Source: Azophilus sp965220425 (GTDB taxonomy: Bacteria; Pseudomonadota; Gammaproteobacteria; Pseudomonadales; Azotimanducaceae). Taken from it: a stretch of 64,000 bases of DNA. The stretch lies in NCBI GenBank assembly GCA_965220425.1, contig OZ244830.1:3782001-3846000 (forward strand). Direction: 5' to 3'. Shown one piece after another: positions 9,108-17,551 of the stretch. The stretch's first letter is position 1; each line of letters begins with the position of its first letter. The translations under genes were made by a program, and so were the position numbers. The notes below the pieces were generated by a model that was given only the letters and a program-made list of their open reading frames with translations, had not been told where the DNA came from and ran no database searches.

Positions 9108-9499
9108 GGTCGCCATGCTCGCGGACGGGGACACCTTGTCACACCTTGGCGCAAGCCTATGAGGCCGGGAAGCGCTTCAGGACCATCCAGACCGGCAGCT
9201 GCGAGCTGGTGTTCGATCACAATCGACCGCAACGCTGGCGGCCGGGTCGCCGAGGTCCGCGAAGGCCAACATCGCAGGCAATAACTGAAGCTACACGCAC
9301 CGTGACGGCGGGCGGCTTGGTGCGGCAACGGACTCTGACCGTGGACGACGCGGTGTCCGAGACCACCACGATGCAGTCCTACACCTACGACGCGGACGGG
9401 CGCTTGACCGGCGTCGCCGGCAGCGCTGACGCGACCGTGACCTACGTCCGGGACCAAGTGCATGTCACAGATGCTATCAACGGCGTGAAATTGGACTAG
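9108..9499 (+). pseudogene. RHS/YD-repeat gene fragment
   Basis: This stretch is a decayed paralogue of the core of the RHS gene. The run around 9155-9230 corresponds to 6125-6200 of the intact gene (EAGKRFRTIQTGSCELVFDH versus EADKRYVVRAVRTGSRELVFD), and SYTYDADGRLTGVAGSADA (about 9378-9435) is a later YD repeat. Large deletions and frameshifts separate the pieces. It ends at 9499 shortly before an unrelated reverse-strand fragment. It is likely the leftover of an older RHS cassette at the same site. Confidence 0.65.
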
Positions 9500-9626
9500 A
9501 GCCACCGGTTTGAAGTTGTAGTCTTTCTCGGGGCCGCCGAAGTAGTTTCGATTCTGCGGTTTGGACAACCAGCGCGCCTGGCTCACCGCCTTGCTCGCCT
9601 TGCGGCATGCTGGCGCCGTGCAGTAC
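9500..9626 (-). pseudogene. Fragment with ACRKAS/QARWLSKPQNRNYF motif
   Basis: The reverse strand reads YCTAPACRKASKAVSQARW followed by LSKPQNRNYFGGPEKDYNF. This resembles a family of small, Cys-containing proteins with a QARWLxKPxNRxYFxGPE motif that I recall near transposons and phages; the name is from memory and unverified. It is cut at 9627 where the duplicated ATPase block begins, and the two are joined in frame. It is a fragment only. Confidence 0.4.
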
Positions 9627-10079
9627 TGCAGCATGAGCGGGAACTCGTCCCACAGCATCAGGATGAGCCTTTCGTCGGCGATGTCGATCAGATCGTCGAA
9701 TGCCTGGGAGAGAAGTACCTGCCAGGTGCCGGCGCCCGTGGCCAAGTCGACACCGCCGATTTTTTCCGGGAGCAGGGAAGACCATTTGGCGACGTGGGCC
9801 CTGAGGCCCGGCACGGTGCTCAGGAACTGGTGAACCGTGGCGTAGATCGAGCGGATGAGTTCCGCGGTCGAGTGAACGGATTCGAGATCCTGGTATAAGG
9901 GCAGGAAACCGCTCCGGCATTCGTCGCGCATCTTCAGCACGATGTGGGTCTTGCCGATGCGTCGCTCGGCGGAGATTACGAGCCCCTGTCGCTCCAGAAC
10001 ACGCCAATACCTGGCAATTTCGTTGTCTCGGCCCACCACATCGCTGGTGTTCAGGCGACCGCCGGGGTTGATTTGCATG
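9627..10079 (-). pseudogene. Truncated duplicate of the COG1672-like ATPase (first 150 codons)
   Basis: ATG at 10079 and its GGAGG site match the intact gene at 4612. Walker A AERRIGKT and Walker B LILMLWDEF are kept, then homology stops after LML at 9627 and the frame continues into the QARWLSKP fragment and beyond to 9002. The resulting chimera lacks the winged-helix half. Differences from copy 1 are scattered substitutions (for example Ser to Phe in VHQ-F-LSTVP), so the duplication is not brand new. Its promoter region is intact and it may still be expressed. Confidence 0.75.
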
Positions 10080-10099
10080 GCACGGTCCTCCTGGGCGGT

Positions 10100-10143
10100 A
10101 ATCATACGTGAGTTTTGACGTACGTCAATATCGGCGTATGATT
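10100..10143. promoter_or_regulatory. Second copy of the concentric double palindrome
   Basis: Same inner TTGACGTACGTCAA (10115-10128) and outer AATCATACG/CGTATGATT arms as at 4634-4677, upstream of the truncated ATPase copy. It could titrate a regulator of the intact pair. Confidence 0.55.
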
Positions 10144-10272
10144 CCTGAGTTGGGAAAGGCGCGGCGTCGGCTGGTGTCGGGATTGTATTGATCGGGCATC
10201 GAATACGGGGGCCTGCAGGGGGCAGGTGGTCCGGTGCGGTAATCGTTCTTCCGGGCGCCGAGGCGAGAACTG

Positions 10273-10657
10273 CTAGAGATACAGCACGGATAACGCCCAA
10301 GTCAGCGTAACGAGCATCAATACGATCAGCGGCACACCGACCCGCACGAAATCCACGAAGCGGTAGTTGCCGGCGCTCATGACCAGCAGGTTGGTCTGGT
10401 AGGCCATCGGTGTCGCATAGCTCAGATTGGCGCCGAACAGCACCGCGAGCACGAAGGGTTCCGGTGGCAGGCCGAACTGGTGCGCGATACCGATGGCGAT
10501 GGGTGTGCCGATCACCGCGGCAGCGTTATTGGAGACGATGTTGGTCAGCACCGCCAGCAGCAGCAGCCCGCCCACGATCATCGTCGGACTGGCGCCGTGC
10601 ATCGCGAACAGGAACAGCTCCGTGATGTACTGGGTGGCGCCGGTCTCGGTCAGGGCG
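10273..10657 (-). pseudogene. SLC13/DASS-family transporter, C-terminal fragment (copy 2)
   Basis: Duplicate of the fragment at 4807-5191, with the same stop and the same breakpoint into the IS91-like end. One coding change is visible (GIAHQFGLPPEP here, GIAHQLGLPPEP in copy 1). It has no start codon of its own. Confidence 0.75.
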
Positions 10658-10931
10658 CGCGACGAGGCCGAAGCGTCACAACCGCGAGCACCACCATTGC
10701 GCACCGGGCATCCCGACACCTCAAGCCAGCACAGGCTCTTCTTCTACAGAACGACCGCCTGATGGCCTCTTGTGACGGCAACCCTGAAAAACCGGTGCGC
10801 GCGGCGTTCTACCTCTTCGCAACCATCGAAATCCCAGTCTGCGCCCGTGGGCACAGGCTCCAATCGAGCCCCTCGATCTCCAATCGTACTTGCCTCCAAG
10901 CACATTTCGGATGGTTATTCTTCCTATGCGC
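10658..10931 (+). repeat. IS91-like terminal repeat, copy C
   Basis: Third copy of the 274-bp end. It abuts the crotonase upstream region at 10932. Together with copies A and B it delimits the rearranged region on its right side. One local difference (CACATTTCGG for CAGGTTTCGG near 10901) distinguishes it. Confidence 0.75.
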
Positions 10932-11048
10932 TGCGGCGAGTTGATACAGACTCGGGGCGCTTGCGGACCGCGCTCGGAGCGGGGCCGGCACGTTGACATC
11001 TATCCGGCGCACTCTACGATGCTTGCCGGTGCAAACCGGATACGGCGA

Positions 11049-11843
11049 ATGAAGCTTGATACGCAACGGATGCTTGCCCGCATCGGGGACGGCGTCGGCT
11101 GGATGACTTTCAACAACCCGGCGCGGCACAACGCCCTGTCCCTGGAGATGTGGAAGGGCATCGGCGACATCCTCGAGGCCTGGTCCACGGACGACCGTGT
11201 GCGCGTCGTGGTCATGCGCGGCGCCGGCGGCAAGGCATTTGTTTCCGGAGCCGACATCTCCGAGTTCGACAGCAAGCGGGCCAGTGCCGCCCAGAAAGAG
11301 GAGTACGACGCCATTGCCGGGCGGGCGAACCGCTGGCTCGCCGTCTTCGAAAAACCGATGGTCGCCCTGATCGAAGGCTATTGCGTCGGCGGCGGCCTGG
11401 CGACTGCGCTGGCCGCCGACATTCGCTTCGCCACACCCGACTCCCGATTCGGGATACCCGCCGCCAAGTTGGGCCTCGGTTACGACTACCCGGGGCTCGC
11501 CAAGCTGGCGCGGCTGGTCGGGCCTTCCCGGGCTCGTGACATCCTGTTCACCGGCCGGCTCATGGACGCGGAAGAAGCCAGGAGCATCGGGCTCGTCAAC
11601 TTCATTGCCAGCCGTGATGACATCGAGGCGCAAACCATCGCCTACACGGGCACCGTAGCCGCCAACGCGCCACTCACCGTCAAGGCAGCCAAGGCAGCCT
11701 TGAACACCTGGGAGAGCGGCGCGAACAGCGACGACCTCGAGCGCGTCAAGCGGCTGGTCGACGCCTGTTTCGACAGCGAGGATTACAAGGAGGGGCGGCG
11801 CGCCTTCATGGAGAAACGAACGCCGCGCTTCGAGGGAAAATAG
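11049..11843 (+). CDS. Enoyl-CoA hydratase/isomerase family (crotonase) protein lacking both hydratase glutamates
   Basis: 264 residues from ATG at 11049. The crotonase fold is clear: NNPARHNALS, the first oxyanion-hole segment KAFVSGADISEF, and the second IEGYCVGGGLATALAADIRFA. Rat enoyl-CoA hydratase uses two Glu, in GGGCELA and FGQPE; here the equivalent positions read GGGLATA and FGIPAA, so both are missing. Classic hydration is therefore unlikely, and an isomerase, thioesterase-like or other CoA reaction is more probable. Start choice: frames run further upstream to 10890 but only through IS91-like sequence. The upstream flank is probably not native after the rearrangement ending at 10931. 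Confidence 0.85.
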   Translation: MKLDTQRMLARIGDGVGWMTFNNPARHNALSLEMWKGIGDILEAWSTDDRVRVVVMRGAGGKAFVSGADISEFDSKRASAAQKEEYDAIAGRANRWLAVFEKPMVALIEGYCVGGGLATALAADIRFATPDSRFGIPAAKLGLGYDYPGLAKLARLVGPSRARDILFTGRLMDAEEARSIGLVNFIASRDDIEAQTIAYTGTVAANAPLTVKAAKAALNTWESGANSDDLERVKRLVDACFDSEDYKEGRRAFMEKRTPRFEGK

Positions 11844-11903
11844 TCTTTCCCGGCATCCAGCGTGGTTGACTATCCGTACGATGGACAGTGTACAAGCACT
11901 GGA

Positions 11904-13151
11904 TCACGGTTCGCGCCCCATGCAGTTGTCGTAGAACGTCGTGGTGGCGGGCCAGTCTGCAAACAAGCCGACAACGCCGACCCGTTCCTTGAGCGCGTGC
12001 AGTATGCGGAAAACGTCTCCGTCGTGGCCGATGCCACCCGTCACGGATCCATAGTAGAACCCGCCCCGGTTCGGTAACACGTCCTCGGCGATGCGGCCCG
12101 AGCGCTCCAGGGTCCAGGAGACGATGCGCAGCCCCGCGGCGCGGGCGCGCAGGGCGTACTCGGACGCCTCGATGTCGCGGCCGTTCTCGCCGAGCCGGAG
12201 CAGCGTTGCGACCGGAGGTGCAATCGTTTTGACTCCGGCCGAGCGGAGCTTCTCGAATTCGGTCGCCGGTGGAGGACTCCTTTGCATATCGCGGGGGTCG
12301 CGGCTGTCCAGCCATATGGCATTGGCGCCATACGCCGGGGTTTTGTCGATCCAGTACAATACATCGTTCAGGTCGAAGGACTGAGGCAGCACGTCCGCAG
12401 CAGGCGTCTCGGCGCGCACATATTCATCGATCAGCAGTTGCGCGAATCGCTCCTGCGTAAAGCCGTGGAACGGCATGGCTACTTCCGGGCTTTTGAGCTC
12501 CGGCGTCATGCGCACGCCAAGCAACCGGAAGAGTTCGATACTCTCGGCATGGGTCAGCAGCGTGCCACCGGTAGCGTAGAGGTCGGTCCGAAAGTCCGGC
12601 GTTCCGCCGAGGTACTCGGCAACGGTGCGGGCATCCGCATTCGCCGCATCCATCTTGCCGGCCAGGGTCTTGAATTCGGCCAGCGTGACATCGCTGGTGC
12701 AGCAGCGTGCTGTCGCGGGTTCGGTTCTCGCGCCACTGACCGAATCGAACTGCGCGGGAACAAAAGGCATCGCACACTTCCCCGCCAGCGGCGTCGCCAG
12801 AATGTTCGTGGTGGTATGCAGATCGCATTGGGAATGGCGGCAGACCAGCGCCTTGTCCCTGGTGAAGGTTACGTCGCATTCCAGGATGCCGGCCCCCATG
12901 CGCGCCGCGGCCTCGTAGCTTTCCCGGGTATGTTCCGGGAATTGCAGAGGCGCTCCCCGGTGGCCGATGGAAAAGCCGGTGGCCCTGTACTCCCGGATCT
13001 CCCTGGCACAGGCTCGCAATTGCCGCTTGAGCGCCGAATCGTCCATTCGCTCGACCAGGTAGAACGGACGCGGACCGAGTTGAACGGTAGTTCCGAATAC
13101 CGGCGATACACAGCCAGCCAACAACAGCCAAAGAATGAGTCGAGTCGTCAT
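11904..13151 (-). CDS. Glycerophosphodiester phosphodiesterase family lipoprotein
   Basis: 415 residues with a short lipoprotein-type signal (LWLLLAGC, acylated Cys at 14). The GDPD signature is complete: HRGAPLQFPEHTRESYEAA starting at His64, with metal ligands expected in ILECDV (Glu91, Asp93), and downstream TPELKSP as the third strand. The family hydrolyses glycerophosphodiesters to alcohol plus glycerol-3-phosphate in the periplasm or at the outer membrane. An insertion rich in Cys (CAMPFVPAQF to RCCTSDV) sits between the second and third strands, as in longer fungal/bacterial members. Monocistronic: convergent with the crotonase gene and followed upstream by about 500 bp carrying repeat R1. 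Confidence 0.85.
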   Translation of the reverse strand: MTTRLILWLLLAGCVSPVFGTTVQLGPRPFYLVERMDDSALKRQLRACAREIREYRATGFSIGHRGAPLQFPEHTRESYEAAARMGAGILECDVTFTRDKALVCRHSQCDLHTTTNILATPLAGKCAMPFVPAQFDSVSGARTEPATARCCTSDVTLAEFKTLAGKMDAANADARTVAEYLGGTPDFRTDLYATGGTLLTHAESIELFRLLGVRMTPELKSPEVAMPFHGFTQERFAQLLIDEYVRAETPAADVLPQSFDLNDVLYWIDKTPAYGANAIWLDSRDPRDMQRSPPPATEFEKLRSAGVKTIAPPVATLLRLGENGRDIEASEYALRARAAGLRIVSWTLERSGRIAEDVLPNRGGFYYGSVTGGIGHDGDVFRILHALKERVGVVGLFADWPATTTFYDNCMGREP

Positions 13152-13358
13152 GTCCGGTTTGTCGCAATATCTCGCCCCGCCATTGTATTTGACGCCTGAA
13201 CAGGCTTAAACACTCGCCACGGGCACAGCATATTCGAACGACAGGCACATTCTTTGCTCGTTCCCAGGGTGGAAATTCTTCCTGGGTAGACCATGCCAAC
13301 AGGTGTCATTCCCGTTCTCGAGGTAAGACCCGCGCGAGTCGAACGTTACGAACACTAA

Positions 13359-13477
13359 CCCGCATCGCTCACCAACTTTCGTCGCGAGGGCGTCGAGGCG
13401 CCGTGTAAGCGTGGTCGCGCGGACCGCTTACGCGAGTGCATCGGCGTCCGCAGCAGGAAGTTGGTGAGCGATGCGGG
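13359..13477. repeat. Interspersed palindromic repeat R1, copy a (119 bp)
   Basis: Termini CCCGCATCGCTCACCAACTT and its inverse AAGTTGGTGAGCGATGCGGG enclose a GC-rich arm pair (CGTCGCGAGGGCGTCGAGGCG; GCATCGGCGTCCGCAGCAGG). Seven full or half copies lie between 13.3 and 30.3 kb. The flanks (13200-13358 and 13478-13679) contain nothing else I can identify. Confidence 0.85.
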
Positions 13478-13679
13478 CTGGGTGTCGGAAGCTGCGGACG
13501 CCGCAAGCAAGGACGGAGGCACATTCATCGTCGACGTCAAGGAACGCGAAGTACTTGCCTGTCCCGCGGAGCCGCGGCGTATCGTGGATGGATGTGCCGC
13601 CTCTCCCGGGGAGTGTTAGCATTGCCCGGCCTCGACAGGACTCGAACGACCCCTCTCCACGTGCGGGGAACCATGAATC

Positions 13680-14438
13680 ATGACCAAACCACGTACCGTC
13701 ACCGCCTGTGTGCTGATCATCGGCAACGAAATCCTGTCCGGCCGCACGCAGGACACCAACCTGAACCACATGGCCGCCACACTCGGCGATTGGGGCATTC
13801 AGGTTCGGGAAGCGCGGGTAATCCCCGATATCGAGACGGAAATCGTCAGCGCGGTGAATGAGATGCGACGGAAATACGACTATGTATTCACCACCGGCGG
13901 CATCGGCCCGACCCACGATGACATTACCGCGGCATCGATCGCCAAGGCTTTCGGCGTGCCGCTGGTGACCAACCCCGTCATCGAAGCGCGCATACTCAGC
14001 CGCAAGGCTGCGCGGGAAGTAACGGCCTCCCGCCTGCGCATGGCCCTGATACCCGAAGGCGCATTCCTGGTGGAAAACATCACCGGCGGACCCCAGGGAT
14101 TCTGCATCGGGAACGTCTACGTCATGGCCGGAATCCCCGCCGTCATGCGAGCCATGCTGGCCTCCCTCGAGGGCAAGCTGGACGCCGGGCTGCCGGTCAG
14201 AAGCAGAACGGTGACGGCCTATGTCGGCGAAAGCACCATCGCCGCGGCATTGACCCGCATCCAGGACGATTTTCCCGATGTCGACCTCGGCAGCTACCCG
14301 TTTTTCCGCGAGGACCGTTACGGCACTTCCCTGGTCATGCGCGGGGTGGAGGAAGAAGACCTCGACGGCATGCTGGAAGCGGTGAAGCAGGCCATCATCG
14401 ACGCTGGCGAAACACCGCAGGACGTACAGTACGGTTGA
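13680..14438 (+). CDS. CinA-like molybdopterin-binding (MoaB/Mog-fold) domain protein
   Basis: 252 residues, the stand-alone N-terminal COG1058 domain without the C-terminal nicotinamide-nucleotide amidase domain of full CinA. ACVLIIGNEILSGRTQDTN is the family opening, and FTTGGIGPTHDDITA the phosphate/pterin-binding loop, followed by AGIPAVMRAML. Stand-alone versions are usually annotated as competence/damage-inducible domain proteins; the reaction is uncertain (ADP-ribose pyrophosphatase activity is reported for some COG1058 members). ATG at 13680 lies in ATCATGACC. It stands alone between two R1 repeats. Confidence 0.88.
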   Translation: MTKPRTVTACVLIIGNEILSGRTQDTNLNHMAATLGDWGIQVREARVIPDIETEIVSAVNEMRRKYDYVFTTGGIGPTHDDITAASIAKAFGVPLVTNPVIEARILSRKAAREVTASRLRMALIPEGAFLVENITGGPQGFCIGNVYVMAGIPAVMRAMLASLEGKLDAGLPVRSRTVTAYVGESTIAAALTRIQDDFPDVDLGSYPFFREDRYGTSLVMRGVEEEDLDGMLEAVKQAIIDAGETPQDVQYG

Positions 14439-14519
14439 TTCCGCCGTGAAGCCCATGTTGTACCAGGCTCGCCCTGCCCGCCCAGCCGGCTTGACACGGA
14501 AGCTCGGGTCCAGACCCAG

Positions 14520-14632
14520 CCCGTATCGCTCACCAACTTCCTGCTGCGGACGCCGATACACTCGTCCTGAGCGGCGGTACTCCTTCCGCGCGCCTCGACG
14601 CCCTCGCGACGAAAGTTGGTGAGCCATGCTGG
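14520..14632. repeat. Interspersed palindromic repeat R1, copy b
   Basis: Termini are slightly diverged (CCCGTATCGCTCACCAACTT; AAGTTGGTGAGCCATGCTGG). The second terminus contains the ATG used by the following TraB-like frame. Confidence 0.8.
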
Positions 14633-15876
14633 CTAACACTGGCTTGTCGAGTCACAGGAAACCGTTCCTGTTCCGCGCACGCCCGAGAATCGGCCGGCCG
14701 AACAAGCGTCCAACCCGTTCTCACCCGCATTTCGGCTGCCGTCGATTCATCGACCGGTTGGCGGCCGCCTGCGCGCTGACCCTGCTGTCCGGCGCGGCCC
14801 CGGCGTTTCCGGACAAGCTGGCCGACTACGGCCCGTTGCCCGAAAAGAAGGCCCTTGCGGCGGCACAGGGCTCACCGCAAATCTACGGCGTCGCCCATTC
14901 GCAAGCTCGGAACCTCCTTGCCGGCCAGCTTGCGCTCAATGTCTGCGAGCGGAAACGCACCGCAACCAGCGCACCCTGTGAATTGATCCGCCTCAACGAC
15001 CGGCAGATCACCACCGCCCGGGAACTGCGCGATGGGCTGCCCGCGGGTTCGCGGCCGCTGTATCTTTGGCGCTATACCTCCCCCAACGCCACGGTCTTCC
15101 TCGCGGGATCCGTCCACTTCCTGAAGGAGACGCTCTATCCCCTTCCGGAACCCTTCGAGGCGGCGTTCCGCCAGTCGGACACGCTGGTCGTCGAGGTTGA
15201 TCTTTCAGCGTTGCCCGCCGCCGAGTTGCAGGCCAGAACGCTGGCGGCCGGCCGGTTGCCCAAGGGGCAAACCCTGGCGGCAGTGCTGCCCCCGGAGCTG
15301 TACGACCGCCTCTCACACCGGCTTGCGAGCGACGGCATGGACATCGGCCTGTTTCAATCGCTGAAACCGGCCATGGTCATGAACCAGCTCGCCGTGTTCG
15401 GGCTGATGGCCCTGGGCTACAGCCCGCAATTCGGTCTGGAACAGTATTTCACCGCCAGAAGCGGGCACCGGGCCATCCTGGAGCTCGAAAGCATCGATGC
15501 CCAACTCGAGCTGTTGTTCGGTCAGTCCATGGCCATGCAGGTTCAACTCCTCAAGGACACGTTGGACCAGGAGGCGCAATTGGAGCCGCTGCTTGCCGGC
15601 ATGCTCGGCGCCTGGCTTGCGGGCGCGGACGATGAGTTTCTTAAGCTCTTCGTACAGCAGGCAGGCGACTCCGAACTGGCGCGGGAATTCAACCGTAAAC
15701 TTCTCGACAACCGAAACGCCGGCATGGCCGAAAAGATCGTGGGGTACCTGACCGGAAAGGGAACCTACTTCGTGCTGGTGGGCGCCGCGCATTTCATCGG
15801 CGACAACGGCATCGTCGGCCTGCTGGCACGCCAGGGCGTACACGGCAGCCGGATGCTGTCCGACACAGAACTGTAG
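14626..15876 (+). CDS. TraB/GumN family (COG3735) periplasmic protein
   Basis: TraB/GumN proteins share a fold with Tiki/EreA-type enzymes. Motifs visible are FLAGSVHFLKETLYPLP, VVEVDLS, and the C-terminal YFVLVGAAHFIGDNGIVGLL, carrying the conserved glycines and histidine. The frame gives 416 residues, but the first 12 codons fall in repeat R1b, so the start at 14626 is doubtful. A signal-like segment (RRFIDRLAAACALTLLSG) lies around residues 40-60, so the true start may be downstream near 14650-14740. The exact substrate is unknown. An SDR gene follows 45 bp downstream on the same strand. Confidence 0.8.
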   Translation: MLANTGLSSHRKPFLFRARPRIGRPNKRPTRSHPHFGCRRFIDRLAAACALTLLSGAAPAFPDKLADYGPLPEKKALAAAQGSPQIYGVAHSQARNLLAGQLALNVCERKRTATSAPCELIRLNDRQITTARELRDGLPAGSRPLYLWRYTSPNATVFLAGSVHFLKETLYPLPEPFEAAFRQSDTLVVEVDLSALPAAELQARTLAAGRLPKGQTLAAVLPPELYDRLSHRLASDGMDIGLFQSLKPAMVMNQLAVFGLMALGYSPQFGLEQYFTARSGHRAILELESIDAQLELLFGQSMAMQVQLLKDTLDQEAQLEPLLAGMLGAWLAGADDEFLKLFVQQAGDSELAREFNRKLLDNRNAGMAEKIVGYLTGKGTYFVLVGAAHFIGDNGIVGLLARQGVHGSRMLSDTEL

Positions 15877-15921
15877 CGCGTTGAGACCAGGCGAATCCGA
15901 TCCACTCCAGGGGAGACAGGC

Positions 15922-16638
15922 ATGAATATCGACGGAAAGAAGGCGCTGGTGTTCGGCGGGACCTCCGGCATCGGGCTGGCCACGGTGATTCGCCTGACCG
16001 AGGGCGGCGCCGAGGTCACCGCGTTCGGCCGCAGCGCCGGCAACATCGAGGCCGCAAGGCGGGAGGCGCCCGGTTCGGTGCGGTTCCAGCAGGCGGACGT
16101 GCTCGACCGAAGCGCGCTTGCCGGGACGTTCGCGGCCAATGCGCCTTTCGACATCCTGGTCAATGCGGCAACCGGCGGCGAGCGCGCTGTCGGACCGTTC
16201 CTGAGCATGGACCTGGACGGCTTCCAGGGCTCGTTCCGCAAGCTTTGGGGCTATGCGAACACGGTTCGATTCGGCGCGGAGCACATGAGCGAGGACGGTA
16301 CCATCGTGCTGGTCAGCGGTTTTCCGGCCCGGCGCCCGCGGCCCGGCTACATCGCGATCGGAACCGTGGGCAACGCCGTGGAAGGCTTTGTGCGCGGTGT
16401 CGCCGCCGAACTGGCGCCGCGGCGAATCAATATCGTATCGCCGGGCATCATCGATACCCCGATGTTCGCCATGAGCGGCGAGGCGCGCTCGGCGTTTTTC
16501 GAGAACCAGACGGCAAAACACCTCATCCCCCGGGCCGGTACGGCAGACGAGGTGGCCGAGGCCATCCTGTTCGTCATCGGCAACGATTTCGTCACGGGCA
16601 CCACCGTGGATGTGGACGGCGGGGTGCTGCTGACCTGA
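15922..16638 (+). CDS. Short-chain dehydrogenase/reductase-fold protein lacking the catalytic Lys
   Basis: 238 residues. ATG follows GGGGAGACAGGC. The Rossmann motif GGTSGIGLA (about 12-20) and C-terminal DVDGGVLLT are typical of classical SDRs, and VLVSGF carries the serine position. The YxxxK motif, however, reads YIAIG: Tyr kept, Lys replaced by Gly. The NAG motif is NAATGG. It may bind nucleotide without the usual oxidoreductase chemistry, or be a divergent enzyme. It is convergent with the SDR at 16661-17497. Confidence 0.82.
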   Translation: MNIDGKKALVFGGTSGIGLATVIRLTEGGAEVTAFGRSAGNIEAARREAPGSVRFQQADVLDRSALAGTFAANAPFDILVNAATGGERAVGPFLSMDLDGFQGSFRKLWGYANTVRFGAEHMSEDGTIVLVSGFPARRPRPGYIAIGTVGNAVEGFVRGVAAELAPRRINIVSPGIIDTPMFAMSGEARSAFFENQTAKHLIPRAGTADEVAEAILFVIGNDFVTGTTVDVDGGVLLT

Positions 16639-16660
16639 CCCGGTCAACTCACCTGGGCGC

Positions 16661-17497
16661 TTACAGCCCCGTCTTGCCCGCCTCCCTGATCATGGGCCGG
16701 TACTCATCGAAAGCCGGCGTATTTACCGATGAGCCCGTCGTCGTGCCGGCATCGGTGGTCAGCGTATGCCCGCTGGTATAGCCCGACTCGTCGCTCGCAA
16801 GCCAGAGGGCGGCATTGGCGACATCCTCGGCGAGCCCGGGACGGCCCTTCAGCGGAGACGCCTGGGCCAGGGTCTCCTTGGTGGCCTCGATACCTGCCGG
16901 ATCGCCGGTTAGGACATTGGCCACCATCGGCGTCGCCATGCCCGCCGGCGAAATGCAGTTGACGCGGATGCCGAAGCGGCAAAGTTCCGCGGCCGCGCTC
17001 CTGGTGAGCCCGATCACGCCGTGCTTGGCCACCGTATAGGTGTGCGGGCCAAGGCCGCCGAGGATGCCCGCCGTGCTCGACATGCTGACGATCGAACCGG
17101 ACCCTTGCGGCTTCATGACCCGCGCCGCGTGCTTGACGCCGTAGAAGACGCCGTTCAGGAGGATATCCAGCGTAGCCTTCCACTCGGCCGTGGGCGTCGT
17201 ATCGATCGGCCCGACCGCGCCGACGATGCCCGCGTTGTTGTACATGATATCCAGGCGCCCGAAGGCGTTCACGGCCGTGTCCACGAGCTTGGCGACATCC
17301 TCTTCCGAGGTGACATCGCAGCGCACGAACACCGCCGCGTCGCCGAGTGACGCGGCCGCCGCCCTGCCCGCCTCGTCCTGGATGTCACCCAGCGCCACCC
17401 GGCAGCCTTCGCTGACGAACAGCCGCGCCGCCGTTTCACCGAAACCGCTCGCCGAACCGGTGATGGCGGCGACCTTGCCTTCGAGTCTTAAGCCCAT
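16661..17497 (-). CDS. Classical SDR-family NAD(P)-dependent oxidoreductase
   Basis: 278 residues. The start is ATG at 17497, with AAGGAGAC just upstream, rather than the in-frame ATG at 17512. Motifs: TGSASGFG (cofactor loop), Asp at the end of strand 2 (ALGDIQD, suggesting NAD preference), NNAG (NNAGIVG), catalytic Ser in SMSSTAG and YTVAK (Tyr-x-x-x-Lys). It ends with a longer tail than usual (PAFDEYRPMIREAG). The substrate is not predictable. A truncated SDR lies just upstream on the same strand. Confidence 0.88.
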   Translation of the reverse strand: MGLRLEGKVAAITGSASGFGETAARLFVSEGCRVALGDIQDEAGRAAAASLGDAAVFVRCDVTSEEDVAKLVDTAVNAFGRLDIMYNNAGIVGAVGPIDTTPTAEWKATLDILLNGVFYGVKHAARVMKPQGSGSIVSMSSTAGILGGLGPHTYTVAKHGVIGLTRSAAAELCRFGIRVNCISPAGMATPMVANVLTGDPAGIEATKETLAQASPLKGRPGLAEDVANAALWLASDESGYTSGHTLTTDAGTTTGSSVNTPAFDEYRPMIREAGKTGL

Positions 17498-17551
17498 GGA
17501 TGTCTCCTTCAATTGCTATCGGCCGCTATATTCTGGCATCCGTTTCAAAAG

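Larger units (their letters stand above)
9627..10931. repeat. 1305-bp direct duplication, copy 2
   Basis: Partner of 4161-5465 at constant offset 5466. The left edge (TGCAGCATGAGCGGG) cuts the ATPase gene, and the right edge coincides with the end of the IS91-like repeat at 10931, beyond which chromosomal crotonase DNA starts. Having one edge exactly at the IS end suggests an element-linked event or recombination between IS ends. Confidence 0.9.

Noticed and set aside
13620..13690. GGACTCGAACG looked like the reverse of a tRNA T-loop
   Set aside because: No T-stem, anticodon stem or acceptor pairing could be formed around it.
13428..14639. 403-codon reverse-strand frame across the CinA-like gene
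   Set aside because: It is the antisense of a clear CinA-domain gene plus an R1 repeat; long antisense frames are expected at this GC content.
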